Assembly (NCBI RefSeq): GCF_014646935.1
Contig: NZ_BMOF01000004.1
Location: 1 to 64,000 of the forward strand
Direction of reading: 5' to 3'
Length of the DNA stretch: 64,000 nucleotides
From: Calditerricola satsumensis
GTDB taxonomy: Bacteria > Bacillota > Bacilli > Calditerricolales > Calditerricolaceae
Shown: positions 1-8,618 of the stretch, piece after piece
Layout of the letters: every line of letters begins with the position of its first letter
Position numbering within the stretch: the stretch's first letter is position 1
Notes under the pieces: generated by a model
Told to the model about the DNA's origin: nothing
Databases searched by the model: none
Seen by the model: only the letters and a program-made list of their open reading frames with translations
Made by a program: the position numbers and the translations under genes

Positions 1-119
1 CGATGGCCTTCTTCCCCTTCTCCGGGTGGAAGGACTCCTTCTACGGCGACCTCCACGCCAATGGGATGGACGGGGTGGAGTTCTACACGCGCAAGAAGAT
101 GGTTACCGCGCGTTGGTAA
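1..119 (+). CDS. mmsA: Methylmalonate-semialdehyde dehydrogenase, C-terminal fragment
   Basis: Only the last 38 or so codons are inside the window; the reading frame enters at base 3 and ends at TAA 117-119. The peptide runs [18 protein letters not shown], then an [12 protein letters not shown] end. This is the characteristic C-terminus of the MmsA/IolA branch of CoA-acylating aldehyde dehydrogenases, which convert malonate or methylmalonate semialdehyde to acetyl-CoA or propionyl-CoA in valine and inositol catabolism. The active-site cysteine lies outside the window, so the assignment rests on the tail alone. The next gene starts 64 bases downstream on the same strand and may share its transcript. 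Confidence 0.75.
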   Translation, partial: MAFFPFSGWKDSFYGDLHANGMDGVEFYTRKKMVTARW

Positions 120-183
120 GGCGCGGGTGGCAGGCAGGGAAAACCGATCATCGGCCTCAAACAGAACCCAGGGAGGAATGGCA

Positions 184-1372
184 ATGGAACGCGTGGCCCG
201 GTTTCGGATTCCATCGGTGGTGGTGTATGGGCGCGGCGCCTTGGGGCGCGTCGGGGAAGAAGCGCGGCGGCTCGGCGCCAAGGCGCTCATCGTCTGCGAC
301 GCGGTCATGGAGCGCTTGGGCGCTGTGGCCGAGTGCCGAGCGCATCTGGCGAAGGCCGGCGTTGAGGCGGCCGTGTACACCGGGGTCAACACCGAGCCCA
401 TCGATGCTTACGTGGACGAGGCGCTGGCCATGTATCGGGTGGAAGGGTGCGATCACTTGATTGCCCTTGGCGGCGGCAGCGCCATCGACACGGCCAAGGC
501 GGTGGCCCTTCTCGCCGAAAACGGCGGGCGCATTGCCGACTATCACGCGGGAGAGCGAACGATCCGCCGCCCGTCGGCACCGCTCATCGCCGTGCCGACG
601 ACGGCCGGAACCGGTTCGGAAGTGACCGACGTGACGGTGATCACGAACACCGCCACCGCCGTCAAGATGATGATCAAGCATCCGACGCTGTTGCCCACAG
701 TGGCCCTCGTCGACCCCTTGCTCACGGTCTCGTCTCCGCCCGCGGTGACGGCGTCCAGCGGGCTGGATGCCCTGTGTCACGCCGTCGAAGCTTACCTCTC
801 TCGGCGGGCGCAGCCGCTGACCGATGCGCTGGCCCTCTCGGCGGTGCGGCGGATTGCGGGCCATCTGCGCCGCGCCTATGCCAACGGCCAGGACCTGGAG
901 GCGCGCGAGGCGATGGCGTTGGCGGCGATGGAGGCGGGCATGGCCTTTTCCAATGCCTCCGTAGCGCTGGTGCACGGTATGTCGCGGCCCGTGGGCGCGC
1001 TGTTTCACGTTCCGCACGGCATCGCCAACGCCATGCTCATGCCTGCTGTGCTGGAGTACACCAAACCGGCCTGCGTGGCGCGCCTGGCCGTCATTGGCCG
1101 CGCGATGTGTCCGGACGTTGCCGGCGCCTCCGACGAAGAAGCGGCGGAAGAAGCCATCCGGGAAATCAAGCGGTTGTGCCGGGACTTGGCCATTCCCAAC
1201 CTCCAGGCCTGGGGGGGTGGCGGAAAAGGACTGGCGCGAGAAGGCGAGCAAGATGGCCGACGACGCCTTGGCCAGCGGCAGCCCCGCCAACAACCCGCGC
1301 GTGCCGACGCGGGAGGACATTGTTGCTCTCTATGAAGTGTGCTACACCTACGATTTTTCTGCCGAGACATGA
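184..1372 (+). CDS. Iron-containing alcohol dehydrogenase, frameshifted near the C-terminus
   Basis: This is a group III (iron-dependent) alcohol dehydrogenase, an NAD(P)H-linked oxidoreductase of short alcohols or hydroxy acids. Visible marks are the dinucleotide-binding GGGSAIDTAKA near residue 97, VPTTAGTGSEVT near 140, and the metal-ligand region with LDALCHAVEAY and HGMSRPVGALFHVPHG. ATG 184 is chosen because GGGAGG at 171-176 sits 7 bases upstream; ATG 178 would be too close. The frame breaks at a run of seven G (1211-1217). Removing one G restores the family C-terminus (GVAEKDWREKASKMADDALA, ending at TGA 1372) and gives about 395 residues, a normal length. Without correction the frame runs on to 1335 with an unrelated tail. 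Substrate unknown; the permease downstream may import it. Confidence 0.85.
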
Positions 1373-1435
1373 AGGACGGATGGTAGCGAAGAAACAGGCA
1401 GCGGCGGGTACCATGAAAAGGGGAGGTTTGCGCGC

Positions 1436-2782
1436 ATGTTGGGGATGCTGGGGTTGTTGCTGGGGCTTTTGCTGCTCATTGTCCTGACCATGCGCGGGGT
1501 GCACATCATCGTGGCGGCGATTCTGTGTTCCACGGTGGTGGCCCTCTTTGGCGGGCTGAATCTGGAAACGGCCCTTACCCAGCATTACATGGAGGGGTTT
1601 ACCGGGTATTTTGCTTCCTGGTTTCTGATCTTTCTTTTTGGCGCAATTTTCGGTAAAGTCATGGAGGACACGCGGGCGGCGGAGTCGATCGCGGACTGGG
1701 TGATGCGCACCTTCGGCTCGACGCGGGCGGTGCTGGCGGTGGTGGCGGCATGTGCCATCATGACCTACGGAGGCGTGAGCCTGTTTGTGGTCGGCTTTTC
1801 GGTGTATCCCATTGCCGTGGCGCTGTTCCGCCACGCCAATGTCCCGCACCGCTTCATCCCCGGGGCGATGGCCTTCGGGTCCGTCGCCTTCACGATGACC
1901 TCGCCCGGCTCGCCGGAAATCCAGAACTTGATCCCGACACAATTTTTCGGTACGACGCCGCTGGCCGGTGGATGGATCGGGTTTCTTGTCGGTTTTGTCA
2001 TTCTGATTTCCGGCGCGCTGTACCTGAAGGTGGCCGTGCGCAGAGCGATGGCCGCCGGTGAAGGGTTCAACCCGCCGGAAGCCCGCCAAGGCTTGGTTCG
2101 TCTGTCGGCCGGATCGGCCGTTCAGGAGACCGCCGCTGCGGCGGAGGAGGGGGCCGCCCGTCGCCTTCCCCCTGCGGTGTCGGCCTTCATCCCCATTGTG
2201 GTGGTCATCGTTACGCTGAACGTTCTGGCTAAGGTGATGTCGTCCACCGCCGCGGCGCTCGTCTCCCTGGCCATTGGCATTGGCCTGGCGTGGGTGCTGA
2301 TGTGGCGCCATGTGCGCCGGTTTTGGGGTTCCCTCGCCGTTGGCGCCCAGGATGCCCTGGTGGCCGCGGCCAACACCTGCGCCGTTGTCGGTTTCGGCAA
2401 GGTGGCGGCCCAGGTACCGGCGTTCAAGTCGGTGGTCGACGCCCTGACGAGCATTCCGGGTCCGGACCTTTTGGGCCTTGCCCTCGGGGTCACACTGATC
2501 TGCGGCCTTACCGGCTCGGCGTCGGGCGGGCTTGGCATCGCGCTGCCCATCTTGGCGCCGCTGTACCTCGCCAAGGGCGTTGACCCCGGCGCGGCGCACC
2601 GTGTGGCCACCCTTGCCGCGGGCGGGCTCGATTCACTGCCGCACAACGGATACGTCGTCACCACGATCCGCGCCATTTGTGGCGAGACGCATCAGCGGGC
2701 GTACAAACCCGTTTTCGTGCTTACCGTCTTGGTTCCGCTGTTGGGAATGTTCCTCGCCGTGGTGCTCTATTCCCTCTTCTGA
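1436..2782 (+). CDS. GntP-family permease (gluconate/hydroxy-acid:H+ symporter type)
   Basis: A 448-residue integral membrane protein made almost entirely of hydrophobic helices, with family-typical stretches such as FGAIFGKVMEDT and, near the C-terminus, LTGSASGGLGIALP and GLDSLPHNGYV. The GntP family imports gluconate, beta-hydroxybutyrate and related organic acids with protons across the cytoplasmic membrane. GGGAGG at 1421-1426 stands 9 bases before ATG 1436. It follows the alcohol dehydrogenase by 63 bases, so the two may take up and oxidise one hydroxy acid, possibly feeding the semialdehyde dehydrogenase upstream; that is inference from position only. The substrate cannot be read from the sequence. 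Confidence 0.85.
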   Translation: MLGMLGLLLGLLLLIVLTMRGVHIIVAAILCSTVVALFGGLNLETALTQHYMEGFTGYFASWFLIFLFGAIFGKVMEDTRAAESIADWVMRTFGSTRAVLAVVAACAIMTYGGVSLFVVGFSVYPIAVALFRHANVPHRFIPGAMAFGSVAFTMTSPGSPEIQNLIPTQFFGTTPLAGGWIGFLVGFVILISGALYLKVAVRRAMAAGEGFNPPEARQGLVRLSAGSAVQETAAAAEEGAARRLPPAVSAFIPIVVVIVTLNVLAKVMSSTAAALVSLAIGIGLAWVLMWRHVRRFWGSLAVGAQDALVAAANTCAVVGFGKVAAQVPAFKSVVDALTSIPGPDLLGLALGVTLICGLTGSASGGLGIALPILAPLYLAKGVDPGAAHRVATLAAGGLDSLPHNGYVVTTIRAICGETHQRAYKPVFVLTVLVPLLGMFLAVVLYSLF

Positions 2783-2890
2783 CCGGTTCATGGATGGGGA
2801 GCGGCTGGCGGGTTTCCGTCAGCGGCTCTTTCTTTTCTTGTTCCACTCCGCCGTAGTTTCCCAGAGTGCATCCCGGTTGGCGGTCGTTCG

Positions 2891-2899
2891 TGGTAGAAT
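2891..2899 (+). promoter_or_regulatory. Extended -10 promoter of lipM
   Basis: TGGTAGAAT is an extended -10 (TG, one base, TAGAAT) about 39 bases before the lipM start. No good -35 is present at 17 bases, which fits an extended -10 promoter. It lies in the otherwise empty spacer after the permease gene. Confidence 0.4.
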
Positions 2900-2937
2900 G
2901 GGGGTGCTTACCCGATGGCGCTGAGGAAGGGATCGTG

Positions 2938-3771
2938 ATGAAGGAACAGTGGCGATTTGTCGACACCGGGAGCCGCTCGCCGGCGGAGAACATGGCCATC
3001 GACGAGGCCATCCTGCGGATGCACGCCGAGGGCAAGGTGCCGCCGACGGTTCGCTTTTACACGTGGGAGCCGCCGACGCTGTCCATCGGCTACTTTCAGA
3101 AGGCGGAGCGGGAAGTGGACCTTGCCGCCGTGCGCGCCATGGGGCTGGGGTTTGTGCGGCGGCCCACCGGAGGCCGGGCGGTGCTCCACGACCGGGAGCT
3201 GACGTACAGCATCGTGGTGCGGGAAAGCCACCCGCTCATCCCGCCGTCGGTGACGGAAGCCTACCGCGTGCTGAGCCTGGGCCTGCTGGAGGGGTTCCGC
3301 GCCCTCGGCCTTCAGGCGGAAATGGTCTCGCTGGCCGACCCGGAGGAGAAGAAAAAGTTTGCGTCGCCCGGCTCGGCGGCCTGCTTCGACTCGCCGTCGT
3401 GGTACGAATTGGTGGTCGAGGGGCGCAAAGTGGCCGGAAGCGCCCAGACGCGCCAGCTGGGCGTTGTGCTGCAGCACGGGTCCATCCTCCTCGACCTGGA
3501 TGTGGACAAGCTGTTCGCCTGCCTGCGCTTTCCCTCCGAGCGGGCCAAAGCGCGCCTGCGGGAGGACTTTGCGCGCAAGGCGGTGGCCATCAACGAGGTG
3601 GCGCCGCGCCCCGTTTCGCTGGAGGAGGCCAAGGCGGCCTTCTTTGCCGGCTTTGCCCGAGGGCTGGGCGTCGAGCTGGTGCCGGGCGCGCTGACGCCCG
3701 AGGAAGAGGCGCTGGCCGCCGAGCTCGTCGAGACGCGTTACGGCACGGACGAGTGGAACCTGAAACGGTAA
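2938..3771 (+). CDS. lipM: Octanoyl-[GcvH]:protein N-octanoyltransferase LipM
   Basis: LipM moves the octanoyl group from acyl carrier protein to GcvH in the Firmicute lipoate pathway. The protein has 277 residues, against 278 for B. subtilis LipM (YqhM). It belongs to the biotin/lipoate ligase fold, with RRPTGGRAVLHDRELTYS near residues 74-91, the acyl-accepting cysteine in AACFDSPS at Cys149 (Cys150 in B. subtilis), and the GRKVAGSAQ lysine motif near 164. ATG 2938 follows GAGGAAGGG at a normal distance; an upstream in-frame start at 2866 has no ribosome site. In B. subtilis lipM sits near mntR and the yqh genes, as here, though about 11 kb now separates them. Confidence 0.92.
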   Translation: MKEQWRFVDTGSRSPAENMAIDEAILRMHAEGKVPPTVRFYTWEPPTLSIGYFQKAEREVDLAAVRAMGLGFVRRPTGGRAVLHDRELTYSIVVRESHPLIPPSVTEAYRVLSLGLLEGFRALGLQAEMVSLADPEEKKKFASPGSAACFDSPSWYELVVEGRKVAGSAQTRQLGVVLQHGSILLDLDVDKLFACLRFPSERAKARLREDFARKAVAINEVAPRPVSLEEAKAAFFAGFARGLGVELVPGALTPEEEALAAELVETRYGTDEWNLKR

Positions 3772-3844
3772 GCCGAAACGGAAGCGAAGAAGCGAGGAGA
3801 AGGCAAACGCTTGACTTGCGGGGAACCTGGGGGAGGGAAGCAGC

Positions 3845-6124
3845 GTGGGCGACGTACGGGCCGTCATCGACGAACTGCGCCGTGATCCGGCCTTCATGGC
3901 CAACGTGACGCACTGGGAGGTGCTGCCGCCGCGGGAGGCGCGGGTTCAGCCGTTTCCTGCCGATCTCGACGCCCGGCTGCGCGATGCGCTGGCGGAAAAA
4001 GGCGTCACCGCCCTCTACCTCCACCAGCGCGCGGCCTATGATGCCGCGCGGCGGGGCGAACACGTGGTCGTGGTGACGCCGACCGCATCGGGAAAGACGC
4101 TCTGCTACAACCTGCCCGTTCTGCAGGCGATCCTGGAGAACGCGCACACGCGGGCCCTGTACCTGTTTCCGACCAAGGCGCTGGCCTACGACCAGATGGC
4201 CGAATTGAACGATCTGATTGATCGCCTCGGCGTGGACATCAAGTCGTACACCTACGACGGCGACACGCCGGCCAGCGCCCGCCAGGCCATCCGCAACGCC
4301 GGCCACATCGTGGTCACCAACCCCGACATGCTCCACGCGGCCATCCTGCCGCACCACACGAAGTGGGTGAAGCTGTTCGAAAACCTGCGCTTTGTGGTGA
4401 TCGACGAGCTGCACGCCTACCGCGGGGTCTTCGGCAGCCACGTGGCCAACGTGCTGCGCCGGCTGAAGCGCATCTGCCGGTTTTATGGGTCGAATCCCCA
4501 ATTCCTTCTCGCCTCGGCCACCATCGCCAACCCGCGCCAGCACGCCGAGGCGCTCGTTGAGGAGCCGGTGACGCTCATCGACGAAAACGGCGCGCCGCGC
4601 GGGGAGAAGCACTTCATCTTCTACAACCCGCCGGTGGTCAACAAGCCCCTCGGCATCCGCAAGAGCAGCGTGCTGGAAAGCCGCGATCTGGCCCTGCGCC
4701 TGCTTAAAAAGCAGATTCAGACCATCGTCTTCGCCCGCAGCCGGGTGCGCGTCGAGGTGCTCACCTCCTACCTCCAGGAAGCGTTCAAGCACAAGCTGGG
4801 CAAAAAGCGCATCCGCGGGTACCGCGGCGGCTACTTGCCCAAGGAGCGCCGGGAAATCGAGCGCGGGCTGCGCAGCGGGGAGATCCTCGGCGTGGTCAGC
4901 ACGAATGCGTTGGAACTGGGCGTCGACATTGGCCAGCTGGAAGCGTGCATTCTCAGCGGCTACCCCGGCTCCATCGCCAGCACGTGGCAGCAGGCCGGGC
5001 GCGCCGGGCGGCGGCACGGCACGTCGGTGGCCATCCTCGTGGCGTCGAGCAACCCCCTCGACCAGTTCCTCATCCAGAACCCCGCCTTTTTCTTTGGCCG
5101 CTCGCCGGAGGAGGCGCGCATCGATCCCGACAACTTGATGATCCTGGTGGACCACATCAAGTGCGCCGCCTTTGAGCTGCCCTTTCGCCGCGGCGAGGCC
5201 TTCGGCGGGGAGGACCTGGAGGAGATCTTGGCCTTTCTTGCCGAGGAGCAGGTGGTGCACGCGGGACCCGATCGGTGGTACTGGATGGCCGATGCGTTTC
5301 CGGCCCACGAGATCAGCCTGCGCTCGGCGTCGCGCGAAAACGTGGTCATCGTCGACATCACGGAGGGGGCCAAGGTGATCGGCGAGGTGGACCGCTTCAG
5401 CGCACCGATGCTCGTCCACGAGGAGGCCATCTACATTCACGACGGCGTGCAGTACCAGGTGGAAAAACTGGATTATGAAGAAAAGAAGGCTTATGTGCGG
5501 CGGGTGAAGGTGGACTATTACACCGACGCCAACCTCGCCGTCGACCTCAAGGTGCTGGCGGTGGATCGCGAAAAGCAGCAGGGGGGCGTCACGAAGGGCT
5601 ATGGCGAAGTGAGGGTGACGGCCATGGCCACGCTGTTCAAGAAGATCCGCTTCCACACCCACGAGAACATCGGTTCCGGGCCCATTCACCTGCCCGAAGA
5701 GGAGCTGCACACGACGGCCTACTGGATCGCCCTGGACGAGGCGGCGACGGCGGCGCTGCCCAAACCCGACCTGCCCTTTGCCCTTTTGGGGCTGGCCAAC
5801 GTCCTCGTCCACACCGCCCCGCTCTTTCTCATGTGCGACCCCCTCGACATCCGCGTGGTGCCGCAGGTGAAAGCGGTGGACACCGGGCGGCCGACGATCT
5901 ATCTCTACGACCGCTACCCCGGCGGCGTGGGGCTGGCCGAGCGGCTGTACGAACGGCACGAGGAGCTCCTGGCCCAGGCCGAGGCCCTCATACGCGGCTG
6001 CGGCTGCGCCGGCGGATGCCCGGCCTGCGTGGGGCCTGTGGAGGAAGTGGGCCTGCTCGGCAAGCGGCACGCCCTGGCGCTGCTGGAAGCGGTGCGGAGG
6101 GCCTCCCATGGCCAGCCTGCGTGA
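3845..6124 (+). CDS. mrfA: Superfamily 2 DNA helicase MrfA (YprA), DUF1998
   Basis: A 759-residue helicase matching YprA/MrfA. Motif I is TPTASGKTLCY near residue 80, motif II is VIDELHAYRG near 184, and motif VI lies in QQAGRAGRRHG near 381. The C-terminal DUF1998 carries the zinc-binding cysteines in CGCAGGCPACVG near 720-731. In B. subtilis MrfA and the exonuclease MrfB form a nucleotide-excision route for mitomycin C damage that does not use UvrABC. The start is GTG 3845 after GGGGGAGGGAAG. The end overlaps mrfB by 17 bases, so the pair is translationally coupled. Confidence 0.92.
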   Translation: MGDVRAVIDELRRDPAFMANVTHWEVLPPREARVQPFPADLDARLRDALAEKGVTALYLHQRAAYDAARRGEHVVVVTPTASGKTLCYNLPVLQAILENAHTRALYLFPTKALAYDQMAELNDLIDRLGVDIKSYTYDGDTPASARQAIRNAGHIVVTNPDMLHAAILPHHTKWVKLFENLRFVVIDELHAYRGVFGSHVANVLRRLKRICRFYGSNPQFLLASATIANPRQHAEALVEEPVTLIDENGAPRGEKHFIFYNPPVVNKPLGIRKSSVLESRDLALRLLKKQIQTIVFARSRVRVEVLTSYLQEAFKHKLGKKRIRGYRGGYLPKERREIERGLRSGEILGVVSTNALELGVDIGQLEACILSGYPGSIASTWQQAGRAGRRHGTSVAILVASSNPLDQFLIQNPAFFFGRSPEEARIDPDNLMILVDHIKCAAFELPFRRGEAFGGEDLEEILAFLAEEQVVHAGPDRWYWMADAFPAHEISLRSASRENVVIVDITEGAKVIGEVDRFSAPMLVHEEAIYIHDGVQYQVEKLDYEEKKAYVRRVKVDYYTDANLAVDLKVLAVDREKQQGGVTKGYGEVRVTAMATLFKKIRFHTHENIGSGPIHLPEEELHTTAYWIALDEAATAALPKPDLPFALLGLANVLVHTAPLFLMCDPLDIRVVPQVKAVDTGRPTIYLYDRYPGGVGLAERLYERHEELLAQAEALIRGCGCAGGCPACVGPVEEVGLLGKRHALALLEAVRRASHGQPA

Positions 6125-7418
6125 GCGGCTGCGTCGGCTGGTGGGCAGCGGGGGGCGTGCCGAGGCGGCCTGCGCCGCCGAGCGTGCCGGTGCGGCTGTG
6201 GGGGCGCCCGAAGGCCCCGGCGCGCCGGAGGAGGGCGACGGGCGCTGGCAGGCCCTCGGCTTGCGCGCGGAGGCGGTTGGCGGTCTGCGCGTTTTTGTCC
6301 GGCGCGTGACCGTTCCGCTGGATGCGCGCTATGGCCGGGTGCGGCTCGGCGACGCGCTGGATTTGTCGCCCGAGGCGGTGGGCCGGTTGGGCGGCGCGCA
6401 GCAGCCGCCCGTTCCGCCGAGCAAGCTGCTGTTTTTGGACGCCGAAACGACGGGGCTGGGCAGCGGAGCGGGGACGTTTCCGTTTCTCTACGGCCTGGTC
6501 CGCTTTGCCGGGGATCATGTGCACCTCGAGCAGCTGCTCGTGCCCCGGCCGGAGGAAGAGGCGGCGGCCCTCGAGGCGGTGCGCGCGGCGGTGGCGGCCT
6601 CCGGCGGCCTGGTGACGTTCAACGGCAAGGCCTTCGACTGGAACCAGCTCGTGACGCGCTGCGTGCTCAGCGGGGTGGCGGTCCCGCCCGCGCCGGACGT
6701 GCATCTCGATTTGCTCCATGCCGCGCGGCGGCTCTGGCGCGCCGATCACGCTTGCGACCTGGCCACGCTGGAGCGGCTTCAGCTCGGGGCATCGCGCGCG
6801 GGCGACATTCCCGGCGCCCTCGTGCCGGAGCACTACCGCCGCTATTTGGCCACCGGTGATCCCGGCTACCTGGCCGGGGTGCTGGCGCACAACGAGCGCG
6901 ACCTCTTGGCCCTTGTCGCCCTTCTCGTCCGCCTGGGGCGCCTGGTGGAAGCGGTGCAGGGCGGCAGCCTGGCGGATGCCGAGCGGACGGAAGAGCTGTC
7001 GGCCGGCGCGTGCCTGGGCCTGGCGCGCATGCTCGAGCGCGACGGGCGGTGGGACGAGGCCGCCGCGCTGTACGAGCGGCTGCTCGACGTGCCCGGCTTT
7101 CGGCGCGAAGCGCGCCAAGCGCTCACGGTGCTCTACAAGCGGCTGAAGCGATGGGACGAGGCCGTCGCGCTATGGGAGGCGTGGCTGCGCGATCCGGACA
7201 ACCGTTCCCTTACGCCGTATGTGGAGCTGGCCAAGTACCTGGAGCATCAGGCCAAGGACTACGCCGCAGCCGCGGCCGTGGTGGAGGAAGCACTGTGGCT
7301 GGTCCGCCAGCGGCAGCGTTTGTCCCGCCGGCGCGCGCCGACGCCCGAAGAACAGGACCTGCTCGCCCGCGCCCAGCGGCTGGCCAAGAAGCGCGAGCGG
7401 CAAGCGGGGGCGCCGTAG
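6108..7418 (+). CDS. mrfB: RNase H-like 3'-5' exonuclease MrfB (YprB) with TPR tail
   Basis: A 436-residue protein with a DnaQ-like exonuclease domain. The first acidic motif is FLDAETTGLGSG near residue 110, and GGLVTFNGKAFDWNQL near 165-180 belongs to the same fold. The C-terminal half is helical with TPR-like repeats (GACLGLARMLERDGRWDEAA and following). The N-terminus is Ala/Gly-rich. MrfB partners with MrfA in removing mitomycin adducts in B. subtilis. GGAGGG at 6097-6101 precedes ATG 6108, and the start lies inside the end of mrfA, so both come from one message. A weaker alternative is a generic YprB-family nuclease of unknown role. Confidence 0.9.
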   Translation: MASLRERLRRLVGSGGRAEAACAAERAGAAVGAPEGPGAPEEGDGRWQALGLRAEAVGGLRVFVRRVTVPLDARYGRVRLGDALDLSPEAVGRLGGAQQPPVPPSKLLFLDAETTGLGSGAGTFPFLYGLVRFAGDHVHLEQLLVPRPEEEAAALEAVRAAVAASGGLVTFNGKAFDWNQLVTRCVLSGVAVPPAPDVHLDLLHAARRLWRADHACDLATLERLQLGASRAGDIPGALVPEHYRRYLATGDPGYLAGVLAHNERDLLALVALLVRLGRLVEAVQGGSLADAERTEELSAGACLGLARMLERDGRWDEAAALYERLLDVPGFRREARQALTVLYKRLKRWDEAVALWEAWLRDPDNRSLTPYVELAKYLEHQAKDYAAAAAVVEEALWLVRQRQRLSRRRAPTPEEQDLLARAQRLAKKRERQAGAP

Positions 7419-7458
7419 CCCCCGTGCCGCTCGTCGGGGTGCAGCCGCTTTCCGGGAT

Positions 7459-8310
7459 CTAGACCTGTTGTTGCGTGACGGCTTGTACCGCCGCGTAAAA
7501 GGCCTGCTGCAGCCTCCGGGTAACCGGGCCGGGCACGCCGGCGCCGATGGGGCGGCCGTCCACTTCGACAATGGGCACGATCTCCTGCGTCGTGCTGGTG
7601 AAGAAGGCTTCGTCGGCGCTCAGCAGCTCCTCCCGGGTGAAGGGCGCCTCGACGGTGGAGATCCCTTCCTTCGCGGCCAGTTCCAGCACGAAGCGGCGCG
7701 TGATGCCGTCGAGGATCAAATGGTTGGCCGGGTGGGTGCGCAGCACGCGGCCCTGCACGATGAAGACGTTGGACGCGCTGCCCTCCGTCACCGTCTCGCC
7801 GCGGTGGAGGATGGCTTCCTGGGCCCCGCGCTCGACGGCGGCCTCTTTGGCCAGCACGTTGGGCAGAAGGTTCAGGCTTTTGATGTCACAGCGCAGCCAG
7901 CGGATGTCCTCGACAAAGGTGGCGCGCACGCCCCTCTCTTGGGCCTCCGTCGGCCGTGACGCGGGCAGGGGATAGGCCACCAGCACCGGCTGGATGGCGC
8001 GCGGAAAGGCATGGGCGCGCGGGGCGACGCCGCGCGACACCTGGAGGTAGACGGCGCCGTCAACAAGGCGATTTGCGGCGACGAGCTCCTGCAACCGGTG
8101 GGCCAGCTGCGGCAGAGACCACGGAAGGTCAAGGCGAATGGCCTGGGCGCTTCGCTGGAGGCGCTCGAGGTGGGGGTTGAGCAGGAACAGCTGGCCGCCA
8201 TAGACGCGGATCACTTCGTACACGCCGTCGCCGAACTGGTAGGCGCGGTCTTCCAGGTCGATGTGCACCTCGTGTCTTGGGAGAAGCTGGTCGTTCCACA
8301 GAACGTGCAT
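7459..8310 (-). CDS. dat: D-alanine aminotransferase (class IV)
   Basis: The enzyme interconverts D-alanine plus 2-oxoglutarate and pyruvate plus D-glutamate and supplies D-amino acids for the cell wall. It has 283 residues, the usual size. Fold-type IV PLP features are the start HVLWNDQLLPR, the PLP lysine in RCDIKSLNLLPN near residue 145, and the phosphate-binding EGSASNVF near 177. ATG 8310 is preferred because GGGGAGGAAACCG stands just upstream; the frame stays open 40 codons further up but without a ribosome site and through the promoter. It converges with mrfB and is transcribed from the promoter at 8356-8384. Confidence 0.9.
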   Translation of the reverse strand: MHVLWNDQLLPRHEVHIDLEDRAYQFGDGVYEVIRVYGGQLFLLNPHLERLQRSAQAIRLDLPWSLPQLAHRLQELVAANRLVDGAVYLQVSRGVAPRAHAFPRAIQPVLVAYPLPASRPTEAQERGVRATFVEDIRWLRCDIKSLNLLPNVLAKEAAVERGAQEAILHRGETVTEGSASNVFIVQGRVLRTHPANHLILDGITRRFVLELAAKEGISTVEAPFTREELLSADEAFFTSTTQEIVPIVEVDGRPIGAGVPGPVTRRLQQAFYAAVQAVTQQQV

Positions 8311-8355
8311 CGGTTTCCTCCCCTTTCGATGGCTTGGCAAACCGCGGATAGTCCC

Positions 8356-8384
8356 ATTATACTGGGGATCGTTGAGGGCGGCAA
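8356..8384 (-). promoter_or_regulatory. SigmaA promoter of dat
   Basis: On the minus strand TTGCCG (8379-8384) and TATAAT (8356-8361) are 17 bases apart, with the start codon about 46 bases downstream. The -10 is perfect and the -35 keeps the important TTG. Confidence 0.6.
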
Positions 8385-8397
8385 AGACGGCTTGTCC

Positions 8398-8445
8398 ACA
8401 CAAGATGTAGTGTCGAAATATATTCAACACCCCAATATATTGATT
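8398..8445 (+). promoter_or_regulatory. Tandem NrdR boxes upstream of the ribonucleotide reductase
   Basis: ACACAAGATGTAGTGT (8398-8413) has the ACAC-N8-GTGT form of the NrdR box. A second AT-core site, CCCCAATATATTGATT (8430-8445), is weaker. Their centres are 32 bp apart, the three-turn spacing typical of paired NrdR sites. NrdR is the ATP/dATP-sensing repressor of nrd genes. A possible promoter, TTGATT (8440-8445) and TATGCT (8464-8469) 18 bases apart, would place box 2 on the -35. The rest of the 8310-8619 spacer holds only the dat promoter and the untranslated leader. Confidence 0.6.
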
Positions 8446-8618
8446 GTGAGGGGGCAGGTGTGATATGCTTGTCCTGCCCCCTCTTTTCCACCCGGTTGGT
8501 GGGAGAGGAAGGGACCGGTGGCGACCGGGAGGAAGTCATGCGGCCGCGCAGGGAAAATTCCATCGCCAACCGGTGCCGATGCGGCCGCTCCATTTTCGTT
8601 CTGGAGGGTGTCCCGCGC

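Noticed and set aside
2866-2937. N-terminal extension of LipM
   Set aside because: The extension lacks similarity and a ribosome site, while ATG 2938 gives the family length.
3590-6109. An 839-codon minus-strand frame opposite mrfA
   Set aside because: Same shadow effect; the plus strand carries the full helicase motif set.
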